Assembly: GCF_001619875.1 (NCBI RefSeq)
Contig: NZ_LRFC01000006.1
Span: forward strand, 62,001 to 126,000
Origin: Fictibacillus phosphorivorans
Lineage (GTDB): Bacteria > Bacillota > Bacilli > Bacillales > Fictibacillaceae
Direction: 5' to 3'
DNA: 64,000 nucleotides
In this document: positions 50,636-58,520 of the stretch, piece by piece
Layout of the letters: each line of letters opens with the position of its first letter
How positions within the stretch are numbered: position 1 is the stretch's first letter
The notes under the pieces: model-generated
Database searches by the model: none
Told to the model about the DNA's origin: nothing
The model's input: the letters and a program-made list of their open reading frames with translations, nothing else
Program-made: the position numbers and the translations under genes

Positions 50636-51051
50636 TGGATATAAACTGCTTTTTTAAGGAACTTATATAAGAAGAGAAGGGAGAAACGATAGGTAATACT
50701 ATTCATAATTTTATACAAAAAGAAAAGTATAATTTAAAAGCTGATTCATGACTATAAATACTTGGTTTTTACTACTAAGTGCGGAGCAACTTATCTTGCA
50801 CCCAGCAAGCTGCTCCCTCAAGCACTCGTTTAAATATTAATAAATAGCGGGAAAAAGGTGCATCCGGACTTCAGACTTCATCCTGTTTTTCAATGTCGTA
50901 AAACTCTGTTTTAAGCAGATGAAAAGGGCAACAAAAACGAGTTTGTCTTGTACCCTAATTTTTGGACTAATTTCTCCTCAATAATGGTTAATGTACTCTA
51001 ATAAATAATTGGATAATATTTATAAATATTCACATATATTTGAATAATTTA
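50636..51051. other. Non-coding stretch before the second transfer region
   Basis: No supported gene. The sequence is AT-rich with a short open stretch only on the minus strand without a ribosome binding site. It may hold cis sites for transfer (oriT is expected near replication-relaxation and TraG genes), but no nic site was recognised. Confidence 0.4.
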
Positions 51052-51081
51052 TTGTCCAAATAAATTTACTAATGCTATACT
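51052..51081 (+). promoter_or_regulatory. Promoter of the replication-relaxation/TraG unit
   Basis: TTGTCC (51052-51057), 18 nt, TATACT (51076-51081), about 27 nt before the leader mini-hairpin. Confidence 0.55.
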
Positions 51082-51105
51082 GTCAATGACATATAAATAA
51101 CAACC

Positions 51106-51185
51106 AAAGGGATGTACCCTCGATTCAACGCAATGGCAATGTCTTTGTCTATTGCTTTGTTTTATCGTGTGGTACATCTTTTTTT
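51106..51185 (+). promoter_or_regulatory. Leader terminator/mini-hairpin upstream of replication-relaxation gene
   Basis: The 13-mer AGGGATGTACCCT (51108-51120; stem AGGG/CCCT, loop ATGTA) overlaps the terminator arm GATGTACC, which pairs with GGTACATC (51171-51178) and a 7-T run. AAGGAGG follows 6 nt later. Confidence 0.8.
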
Positions 51186-51204
51186 GTTTGAAGGAGGATT
51201 CGGA

Positions 51205-52596
51205 TTGCAAACAGAACTATTAGTGCCGGGAATTACTCAGTACAGGATTGAAGGGGAGGATGAACAGAAGGAACATAAATTCATATTCACCGATGGTAAT
51301 CAAACATGGTTAAAAGAAAGGGACATTGAATGCTTAAAATGGCTTTGGGATATTAAAATCTTATCGTTAAAAAATTTCAAATATTACACCACGCAGCTCT
51401 ATAATGTGGAATATGATTCTAACAGGAAACGTGATGAAGTAATTAAGAATAGGTTCCAAAGATTTAGAAATAGAGGGCTTATTGAAAAACTTGTACACAA
51501 AGCTACAAAAACCGTTTTCTTTAAACTTGGTAAGAATGGTTACTCTGTATTAGAATTTTTTGGATACATTCCGCCAGGGGAAAGATATTACGCAGAATTA
51601 AAGAACGCGGAGAAGATTGATCACTTTAACGCGATCAGAAACACGCTTATTAAGACCATAGTACAAATAAAGAAGCAAAATTTAGCAGATGAAAATATGG
51701 AATATGATGCTATCGGTCCGTATCCATTAAGCTCTAAAATGATTGAACAACACAATGAAAAAGAACCAGAAAAGAAGCAGCTAGCTTTTTTTAAGCCTGA
51801 TTGGATACTAAAAACAAAAAATGGCTTTTTAAATATTGAGGTAGACACAGGTAAACAAAATTTAGGAGTTATTAATGCAAAGATCAACAATTATCTAGAT
51901 TATTTTGAACACAATCCGGGTGGTGTTCATGACGTTATGTTCGTGGTGGTAGATAATGATGATACATATTTTGAGTACACTGGCGAGTATGGAAAGAAAA
52001 GAAAGGTACGTCCCGTTAACATTAAAGAACTAATCATTAACCGCATTGCTCATAAAGTTCCGAATATTAACTTCTATGTTACAACTATGCTTCCAGCTCC
52101 AACGTTAATCGTCAATCTTCTTAAGGGTTACTATCCAATAAGCAACCGCTCAGAACATGTAAAAAGTGTTGCTGCCGCGTTAGACAGAAATCCATCTTTC
52201 AATTACGAAGTTGAATTACTTGAAAACGTCAATGATGATTATTATTTTGCAGAAGTTGATCCATCCATGTATGCAGACGGTATCTACAGACTCTCGAAAA
52301 ATGGACAGGAGTACGAAACGGTACTTGTGAAAGTAATGGAAGAAGGTAGTACAAGTTGTTATGATGAAATCGTTTATCTTAATGATTTAGTGAATAAGAA
52401 GATGTTCAAAAAGAAGGTAGACCGAGTTATTGCAATCTATAGGCATCAAAAAGAACTTGAAAGTGATTATTTCAATGTATCTTTAAACAAAGTTTGGTTC
52501 GTAGGGAAGGATCTTCTTTTTAACAATCCGACTGAACCTCCTGCATTCTATCAGTTTGAGGGGACAAAGAAAGAGGTGCAGCTGATTGAAGGATAA
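51205..52596 (+). CDS. Replication-relaxation family protein
   Basis: 463 residues from TTG 51205, 7 nt after AAGGAGG; the upstream part of the frame is the leader hairpin and cannot be coding in a sensible way. N-terminal winged helix (WLKERDIECLKWLWDIKILS, KNRFQRFRNRGLIEKL) followed by a nuclease-like core with PDWILKTKNGFLNIEVDTGK, a P-D...E-x-D pattern similar to PD-(D/E)XK folds. Replic_Relax proteins are encoded beside transfer genes of Gram-positive elements and may act in DNA processing. Its end overlaps the TraG start by 11 bp. Confidence 0.8.
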   Translation: MQTELLVPGITQYRIEGEDEQKEHKFIFTDGNQTWLKERDIECLKWLWDIKILSLKNFKYYTTQLYNVEYDSNRKRDEVIKNRFQRFRNRGLIEKLVHKATKTVFFKLGKNGYSVLEFFGYIPPGERYYAELKNAEKIDHFNAIRNTLIKTIVQIKKQNLADENMEYDAIGPYPLSSKMIEQHNEKEPEKKQLAFFKPDWILKTKNGFLNIEVDTGKQNLGVINAKINNYLDYFEHNPGGVHDVMFVVVDNDDTYFEYTGEYGKKRKVRPVNIKELIINRIAHKVPNINFYVTTMLPAPTLIVNLLKGYYPISNRSEHVKSVAAALDRNPSFNYEVELLENVNDDYYFAEVDPSMYADGIYRLSKNGQEYETVLVKVMEEGSTSCYDEIVYLNDLVNKKMFKKKVDRVIAIYRHQKELESDYFNVSLNKVWFVGKDLLFNNPTEPPAFYQFEGTKKEVQLIEG

Positions 52597-55261
52597 GCTC
52601 GTTCCTAAACTCCCGCTTCTTTCTATGATTGTTGTTGGGATTATCTCTTTGTTTTTCTCATTTAAAGGGATCTTCAACTACACTTTCTTAATGAGTGGTC
52701 AATTTATGGGTGCAATACCGTCTTTTATCTTATTCGGTGATTCTACTCAGCCTAGCTTTATCTTTTTTGTTCTATCATCTGTATGGCTGATAGCGGGCTG
52801 GTTGGTAAGTACAAAGTTTAAGGAATTCCAAAAGCCGGTATGGAGATTCTTATGGTATTGGAATGTTTTCTTCGGAATAGCGTTTCACTACTTATGGTTA
52901 ATTTCCGCTCCTATTTATAACTCATTCCTTCCGTATCTGGGCAATCGCATACTTGAAATGGAAGTTGATAACATTTGGCACGCAGTAGCGGTAGGAGATA
53001 CAAACACATTATTGGTTACGCTTATGTTTGTTCCTTCTGCTGTAACTTTCATGATCCTACTTTGGTTAGCGGGTAGATACTCTCAATACTCAAATGAGAT
53101 TAAAGCCGCTTTCAATGAATTTGAATACAAGAACTATACGCTTCAAAAATGGTTTAAATTAGCCAATAAAGAACATTGGCCAGATGTCATTTTAGGTCAC
53201 AACTCAAAGACGAAAGAAGTACTTGTACAGCCTGGTCGAGATCGAACATTGAATAATGCCATTATCGGAAGTATTGGTACTGGTAAGACCGCTGCTCTTG
53301 TATTGCCGATACTGAATCAAGATCTTCACTGGATGAGCAGGTTTATTAACGATTATCCAAAAATCTATAACCGGCAGGATTATCACACTGAAAAAGTGCT
53401 GGGTATGTACTTAAACGGTATAAGCGTAATAGAACCTTCTAACGATTTATGTCAAAAGGCTTATCAATTAGTTTTAGCACATGGAATTCCGAAAGAATCT
53501 GTTTATTATATTGATCCGACTAATCCGGAGACACCAAGCATTAATCCTATGCAGGGTCCAGTTGATAAGGTTGCTGAAGCTTTTGCGATGGTTATTCAAG
53601 GATTAGCTGAAGGTGGAAACTCTAACTTTTTCTTTGAACAGTCTGAACGTAACCATTTAAAGCATTATATCTATTTACTAAAATTGCATGTGCCAGGGCA
53701 GGAAGTTACGTTTGATATGCTGCTGAATATGTATAACAACCCCCAACTGGTTAGAAGAATGCACGTAAAGTTAAAAGGTACAATTCCCGCTAACTTAGAA
53801 CAGATCGAAGGAAGAGACGACCGTAACCATTGGGCGATTGTGAAACAGATTGATGAATGGTTTGATATGAATCTATTAGTCAAGCAAGTAAGAGTCGGTG
53901 GCGGAATGTCTACCGAAAAGATTACGCATGGTGAATATCGCGGAGAAGACGCATACTTTGATGCAAAAGCGGAGCACGTACAGGGTCTACGAAACGTGTT
54001 GAATGATATTGGTGCTTCACCTTTAATTCGTAGAGTACTATTTGGCAAATCTACTTTTGATTTTGATAGACATTTAGAAATGGGTGGAGTATTACTTGTC
54101 AATACGGCCAAAGGAGAGCTTGGTGGCCTATCCAACATACTCGGGAAATTGATTCTATTAAGCTTACAAAATGCTGTATTCAGACGTAAGCCGAATGTTT
54201 CTAGTTTTCATCATATATTAGTAGATGAATTCGCGGATTATATCTACCAGCCTTTCAGGGAGTTCCCAGCACAATCTCGGAAATACAAAACTATTATTAC
54301 CGTAGTAGCTCAAACCGTAACACAACTCGCAGACAGATACAGCGAAACGTACATGCACACTCTTTTAGGTACACTTCGTCACAAGATGGTCTATGGGGAC
54401 ATACCCGATTTTGATGCTCAACTGTTCTCTAAGATATTTGGAGAGAAGGAGAAGTTTGAGGAAGGTGTGTCAGAACAAGCAGTAAGCCCATTACAAGAGA
54501 CTCCTAGTTTAAGAGTAGGCAGCAATTTTACGAAGGTTAAAGAAGCTATTTTATCACCATCTGAAATTATTTATCAGAAACCGTTCCAGTGCGCGGTTAA
54601 AATTGTAGCCAATAATAAGCCTATTCCCGTTCAACAAATTGATGCAAACTTTGTTCCAAATGAAGAGTTTAAAAACGCTAAAATTCAAGTTGATGAAGAT
54701 GCAGCAAGAATATGGTTATTGAATCGTAATGAATTAGAATCACCAGCTGTACTTGCTGAAGATTTTGATGAAGAAACAGTTCAGCCGGACATTTCAGAAC
54801 AATCAAGAGAGGAAGCGGAGGAACATAAGCCGCTTGGATATGTACGTTCAGTTGAACATCCTATTCATTATGAAAAAACACCTACCTTTAAAGATAGCGT
54901 GGTTACAGAACATAAAGAGGATGAAGAGCCAAATAATGCTAAGCCTGTTACAAATCCAATCGATATAACTCCTGTTCAAGAAGAAGTGTCCCGCTCCCTT
55001 AAAAAGAAAGAGAGTAATCCTTCTGATGATGAATTGGAAGAGTTTGATTGGGCAACAGCTTTTGGCGGGAATGCGGCAGCAGAACCTGTAGAAACGGATA
55101 TTGAAACAAAGTCTACAGAAGAACAAGCGGTAGAGAATAAACCGAAGAAGTCTGAATTAGGAGAAAAACAGCTGGGGCTTATAGATGATGTTTTAAAAGA
55201 AGTCGATAAAGTACCATCTCAAAAGGAAGCGGCTGCATCTCTTTATGAAGATTACGAGTAA
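52586..55261 (+). CDS. TraG/VirD4 type IV coupling protein
   Basis: 891 residues from TTG 52586 (GAGGTG upstream, overlapping the previous gene). Four N-terminal membrane helices (about residues 8-30, 60-80, 90-112, 145-165), Walker A GSIGTGKTAAL near 230, Walker B ILVDEFADYIY near 545, and VAQTVTQL. The last ~180 residues are a disordered acidic tail. It brings the DNA-relaxase complex to the secretion channel. Its location 22 kb from the VirB4 operon, and just ahead of Tad-like genes, is unusual. Confidence 0.93.
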   Translation: MKDKLVPKLPLLSMIVVGIISLFFSFKGIFNYTFLMSGQFMGAIPSFILFGDSTQPSFIFFVLSSVWLIAGWLVSTKFKEFQKPVWRFLWYWNVFFGIAFHYLWLISAPIYNSFLPYLGNRILEMEVDNIWHAVAVGDTNTLLVTLMFVPSAVTFMILLWLAGRYSQYSNEIKAAFNEFEYKNYTLQKWFKLANKEHWPDVILGHNSKTKEVLVQPGRDRTLNNAIIGSIGTGKTAALVLPILNQDLHWMSRFINDYPKIYNRQDYHTEKVLGMYLNGISVIEPSNDLCQKAYQLVLAHGIPKESVYYIDPTNPETPSINPMQGPVDKVAEAFAMVIQGLAEGGNSNFFFEQSERNHLKHYIYLLKLHVPGQEVTFDMLLNMYNNPQLVRRMHVKLKGTIPANLEQIEGRDDRNHWAIVKQIDEWFDMNLLVKQVRVGGGMSTEKITHGEYRGEDAYFDAKAEHVQGLRNVLNDIGASPLIRRVLFGKSTFDFDRHLEMGGVLLVNTAKGELGGLSNILGKLILLSLQNAVFRRKPNVSSFHHILVDEFADYIYQPFREFPAQSRKYKTIITVVAQTVTQLADRYSETYMHTLLGTLRHKMVYGDIPDFDAQLFSKIFGEKEKFEEGVSEQAVSPLQETPSLRVGSNFTKVKEAILSPSEIIYQKPFQCAVKIVANNKPIPVQQIDANFVPNEEFKNAKIQVDEDAARIWLLNRNELESPAVLAEDFDEETVQPDISEQSREEAEEHKPLGYVRSVEHPIHYEKTPTFKDSVVTEHKEDEEPNNAKPVTNPIDITPVQEEVSRSLKKKESNPSDDELEEFDWATAFGGNAAAEPVETDIETKSTEEQAVENKPKKSELGEKQLGLIDDVLKEVDKVPSQKEAAASLYEDYE

Positions 55262-55284
55262 TCAATATGTGGAGGAATATAAAG

Positions 55285-55566
55285 TTGTTAAAAAAAACTT
55301 GGCAAAAGAAGTTGATTGGTATTGCAATGAGATCTGACTTATTTGAACAAACTGTATTGATTCAATTTGCGAAAAGTCCCCTCTCTGATTATCTTTTTCA
55401 TCTTACTAAAGAAAGTAAATGTACAGTACAGGATGTTCAAAGCTTACTTAGCTTCTATGTTTATAAAAATCCCCCTTCTAAGACAGATAAAAAACAGACA
55501 GAAATATATTTAAGCATGTATGCCCATGCGGTATATCGAGCTGTAATTCAACCTCAAATTAACTAA
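55285..55566 (+). CDS. Small protein of unknown function after TraG
   Basis: 93 residues if started at TTG 55285 (GGAGG 9 nt upstream); ATG 55267 would start before the ribosome binding site. Basic start (MLKKTWQKKLIGIAMRSD), then helical (LFEQTVLIQFAKSPLSDYLF, DVQSLLSFYVYKNPPSKTDK). No family was recognised. Cotranscribed with traG. Confidence 0.6.
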   Translation: MLKKTWQKKLIGIAMRSDLFEQTVLIQFAKSPLSDYLFHLTKESKCTVQDVQSLLSFYVYKNPPSKTDKKQTEIYLSMYAHAVYRAVIQPQIN

Positions 55567-55653
55567 AGATATGTATAAATGGAATTTTTTGTTGAAAAAA
55601 GTAGATTCATAGGATAAACTTTCGATAAGGATAGCAATATCAGAAATCGACAA

Positions 55654-55732
55654 ACAAATACTTACAATGGGAATGACCCAAATACCGAGTAGAATGAGGA
55701 CTACTTGTGTATTTGTCGTCATTCCTTTTTTT
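55654..55732 (+). promoter_or_regulatory. Leader terminator/mini-hairpin upstream of the S1-domain gene
   Basis: The 13-mer TGGGAATGACCCA (55668-55680), identical to that at 44237-44249, overlaps the arm GGGAATGAC, which pairs with GTCATTCC (55718-55725) before 7 T. A second pairing, ACAAATAC (55654-55661) with GTATTTGT (55709-55716), interleaves with it, so both folds cannot form as simple hairpins. Confidence 0.85.
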
Positions 55733-55771
55733 GTGTTTGCTAACCTAAAACAAATACTAGGAGGAACAAAA

Positions 55772-56671
55772 ATGACTGAGACAATGACTCAATCATGGAC
55801 GACAAATGAGCAATTAAATCACCTTGCTCAAATCAAAAGAGACAGAGAGATCGTAAAAGGTGTTGTAACGTCTGTTGGTTCAAAAAAAGCTAAAGTTCTA
55901 GAAAATGGCAAGTATGTTCCGAAGCAAGTTGAAGTTGCCACATTCCTATTAGAAGGAGGAGTAACTGCCTACTGTTCTAAGGATGAGTTTTCCGAGTTTG
56001 AGTTTAAATCGTTAAATGGTTTTACAGGTACAATGCAAGAATTTGTAATCGAGCACTTGGATTTAGAAGATAAGATTGCGATTGTCAGCGTTAAGAAAGC
56101 TGATGATATTAAAAAGGCGAAGTTCTTTAACCAGCTGCAACAACTTGAAGCGAGCGGGGATCTAAAGAACCAGGTATTTGAAGGAACCGTTTGGGGAGTA
56201 AACCCTAAGAGCCGTAGAGTGTTTGTTCGTGTAAATGGTGCTGATTGCTTTATGCTGCCGAATGACTGGAGCTGGGAGCGGGGACGTAACATTGAACAAT
56301 CTGTAGATCGCGGTGAAAAAATCACCGTAAAAGTTCGTCGTTTTGATAAAGAACAAGGCTTAATTCAAGTGAGCCGTAGACATACAATGGAAGATCCATT
56401 TAAGAAGCTTGAAGCATTAATGGGTATGGATACAGTTGCAGGAAGAATCAGCGGTGTTGACCCAGTTCATGGTATTTTTGTTCAATTAGATGTTGGCTTA
56501 GAAGTTAAGGGTATTAAGCCCTCTTATCTGGAAGAACCAGTTGTCGGAGATATTGTAGCTTGTAAGGTTCGTACTATTGATAAGAAGAATCGTCATGCTA
56601 AAGTCGTGCTTGTGAGTTATCCGAGGGGTAAGAAGAAACGCAAAGATGTTGGAGCTTTCCTTTTTGAATAA
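55772..56671 (+). CDS. S1-type RNA-binding domain protein
   Basis: 299 residues from ATG 55772 (AGGAGG upstream). Three OB/S1-like units: residues ~22-100 (IVKGVVTSVGSKKAKVLENG), ~128-205 (VFEGTVWGVNPKSRRVFVRV, ending GLIQVSRR) and ~215-290 (VAGRISGVDPVHGIFVQLDV). S1 domains bind single-stranded RNA. In a transfer operon full of leader attenuators it could act as an RNA-binding regulator, possibly an antiterminator; this is inference. The next gene starts at the last base of its stop codon. Confidence 0.8.
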   Translation: MTETMTQSWTTNEQLNHLAQIKRDREIVKGVVTSVGSKKAKVLENGKYVPKQVEVATFLLEGGVTAYCSKDEFSEFEFKSLNGFTGTMQEFVIEHLDLEDKIAIVSVKKADDIKKAKFFNQLQQLEASGDLKNQVFEGTVWGVNPKSRRVFVRVNGADCFMLPNDWSWERGRNIEQSVDRGEKITVKVRRFDKEQGLIQVSRRHTMEDPFKKLEALMGMDTVAGRISGVDPVHGIFVQLDVGLEVKGIKPSYLEEPVVGDIVACKVRTIDKKNRHAKVVLVSYPRGKKKRKDVGAFLFE

Positions 56672-57627
56672 TGGAAGTATTAACACAGGCGCAATCACCA
56701 TCTCTTGATGGCTTAGAAGAATCTCACTTTACAACGAAGCAAGGTGAAGTACCTTTTTGGGATCACCCCTTTCTCAAAGGCAGTAAGATGTTGCCACAGA
56801 AGTACTATCCGTACACGACACTTGAGGGTGTTCTTGACCTTTATAGACGTCGAAGGTTGGATGAATCAGACTTCATATTGCTAAAGGTACTTGGTGATGC
56901 GGTATGTGCGAATGAAGACCAGTTAAGAAGATATATGGCTGGAATCATGAACCGCTCAGAAACATCTAAACGACTTGACCGCTATCGAACCAGTGGTTTA
57001 GTTGAACGTTGGAAAGTCAGAATTCGTGGCCAGGAAGAAACATATAAACCTCCCGCTCCCTTTACATTAGGAGTAGCGGGTTATAAACTCTTGAAACACT
57101 TCTATAGCGATAACTTCTTCATGAATGCAGACCGATGGGATTCTCATGGTATAGGTGGAATTAAACGCTATGTTGCCATGAATGAATTACGTTGCCAAAT
57201 GATTGAACAAAAAATGATCACAAAGTGGAAATGGAATGCAATTATTGCAGACAACCGCAGCATCAAGTTTCCGATGGGTGTAGCAGAAGTCAAAACGCCA
57301 CAAGGGAAAGTTAATTTCCTAATTGACAGAGCACAAATGAATCAAAACTTTATCGGGTACTTTAGAGAAAAGCTGGATACATGGAAATGGGTTTATGAAA
57401 AATACGGTTCTATTCCAGTGAGTGAGTTTGCCGATAATATGAGTTTTGTTGTGATCTTCACTTCCACATTATCTGTTGCTGAAAAGATTCATAAAGAACT
57501 TATGCTAGATACCTATCCGTTTACGACTTGGTTTTGTGTAGAAGAAGACTTGGTTCAAGATGGATTAAATAATGCCTTTTATGTGCCTAATAAAGAAAAA
57601 TTGAAGCGAATTAAAGTAAATTTTTAG
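56671..57627 (+). CDS. Replication-relaxation-like protein (second copy)
   Basis: 318 residues. Winged-helix region ESDFILLKVLGDAVCANEDQ and RLDRYRTSGLVERWKV, as in the gene at 51205; the C-terminal part (MIEQKMITKWKWNAIIADNR, KVNFLIDRAQMNQNFIGYF) lacks the clear P-D...E-x-D motif, having a Glu in MGVAEVKT and Asp in FLIDRA. So it is a paralogue with an altered nuclease-like core. Starts in a TAATG overlap with the S1 gene. Confidence 0.7.
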   Translation: MEVLTQAQSPSLDGLEESHFTTKQGEVPFWDHPFLKGSKMLPQKYYPYTTLEGVLDLYRRRRLDESDFILLKVLGDAVCANEDQLRRYMAGIMNRSETSKRLDRYRTSGLVERWKVRIRGQEETYKPPAPFTLGVAGYKLLKHFYSDNFFMNADRWDSHGIGGIKRYVAMNELRCQMIEQKMITKWKWNAIIADNRSIKFPMGVAEVKTPQGKVNFLIDRAQMNQNFIGYFREKLDTWKWVYEKYGSIPVSEFADNMSFVVIFTSTLSVAEKIHKELMLDTYPFTTWFCVEEDLVQDGLNNAFYVPNKEKLKRIKVNF

Positions 57628-57630
57628 GAA

Positions 57631-58236
57631 ATGGAGTTGAGTGCCATAAGCAGTCAAGCTCATGGACTTGTTGGGAAGTTGTATAAACACTGTTATACGA
57701 CTTTCCAACATTCTTTAAGAGTTGGTAATGAATTATATCAATTCTCCCGATACTTAGGATTAGAAAACACTGAACAAATCTATATACTAGGGATCTTGCA
57801 CGATATTGGAAAACTGGATATTTCTTCATCCCTGCTTAATAAGATTACTCCTTTGACTAGTGAAGAATTTGATAGTATCAAGCGTCATACTGAACATGGA
57901 TTTAAAAGAATTAAAGAAATTCGTGGTTTACCATCTAATTTCGCCTTATACGCTAAATATCATCATGAAGATTTCGATGGGAAAGGGTATTATGGATTGA
58001 GTGGTGAACAAATCCCGCTTTTAAGTAGAATGATCCGTATCGTAGATAGTTACGACACAATGACGAAAGGTAGGCCATACCAATCACCTATTGAAAAAGC
58101 TAGGGTGATTCATGAGATTCAATCCCTTAGCGATAAACAATTTGATGGTATGTTACTTAACTACTTTTTTGAATATCTACAAGATAAACATGTTAATGAA
58201 AATACGCTGAAGCTATCCTTCTCTGATGTTCCATAA
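57631..58236 (+). CDS. HD-GYP-like phosphohydrolase domain protein
   Basis: 201 residues, essentially one domain. Metal-binding HD motif LHDIGKLDISSSLLNK, then RHTEHGFKRIKEI, YHHEDFDGKGYYGLSGEQIP (GYP replaced by GYY) and RIVDSYDTMTKGRPY. Family members hydrolyse cyclic dinucleotides such as c-di-GMP. In this operon it could tune mating or pilus assembly by lowering a second messenger. The GYY variant leaves substrate preference open. It follows the previous gene by 3 bp. Confidence 0.85.
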   Translation: MELSAISSQAHGLVGKLYKHCYTTFQHSLRVGNELYQFSRYLGLENTEQIYILGILHDIGKLDISSSLLNKITPLTSEEFDSIKRHTEHGFKRIKEIRGLPSNFALYAKYHHEDFDGKGYYGLSGEQIPLLSRMIRIVDSYDTMTKGRPYQSPIEKARVIHEIQSLSDKQFDGMLLNYFFEYLQDKHVNENTLKLSFSDVP

Positions 58237-58375
58237 GAGGAGGATTTTTTCTAGCAAATATGTTATTTAATTATGAAATCAACTACAATATCTCTTGTAA
58301 ACAATTGGAACAAATGATAATATTAGTTTAAAGGCGAAGCCTTCATGGCAGCAACCTTTCTTAAAGTTTTTTAAT

Positions 58376-58397
58376 GTCCCTCTAAGCGATTAGAGGG
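58376..58397 (+). promoter_or_regulatory. Upstream hairpin in the Tad leader region
   Basis: CCCTCTAA-gcga-TTAGAGGG, a perfect 8-bp hairpin about 30 nt before the leader mini-hairpin of the Tad-like operon; a weak promoter (TTGTAA, 17 nt, TAATAT) lies near 58292-58320. Confidence 0.45.
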
Positions 58398-58427
58398 GCC
58401 CCTTAATACATAATTTAATAAACCTAA

Positions 58428-58498
58428 CGGGAAATACCCGAAACCTAGATTCTATCTATTGTATTAGATAGTAGTGTCTATGTTTCGGGTATTTTTTT
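58428..58498 (+). promoter_or_regulatory. Leader terminator/mini-hairpin upstream of the Tad-like operon
   Basis: The 13-mer CGGGAAATACCCG (58428-58440; stem CGGG/CCCG, loop AAATA) overlaps the arm AAATACCCGAAAC, which pairs with GTTTCGGGTATTT (58482-58494) and a T run. The loop carries a further CTATCTA/TTAGATAG hairpin. AAGGAG follows 8 nt later. Confidence 0.85.
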
Positions 58499-58520
58499 AT
58501 GCTTTCAAGGAGTGAAAAGC

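Noticed and set aside
50485-50718. Minus-strand open frame of 77 codons over the repeat region
   Set aside because: No start signal, and it spans the inverted repeat 50537-50591; treated as non-coding.
51112-51204. N-terminal extension of the replication-relaxation protein
   Set aside because: The extended frame passes through the leader mini-hairpin and terminator; the AAGGAGG-TTG start at 51205 explains the gene better.
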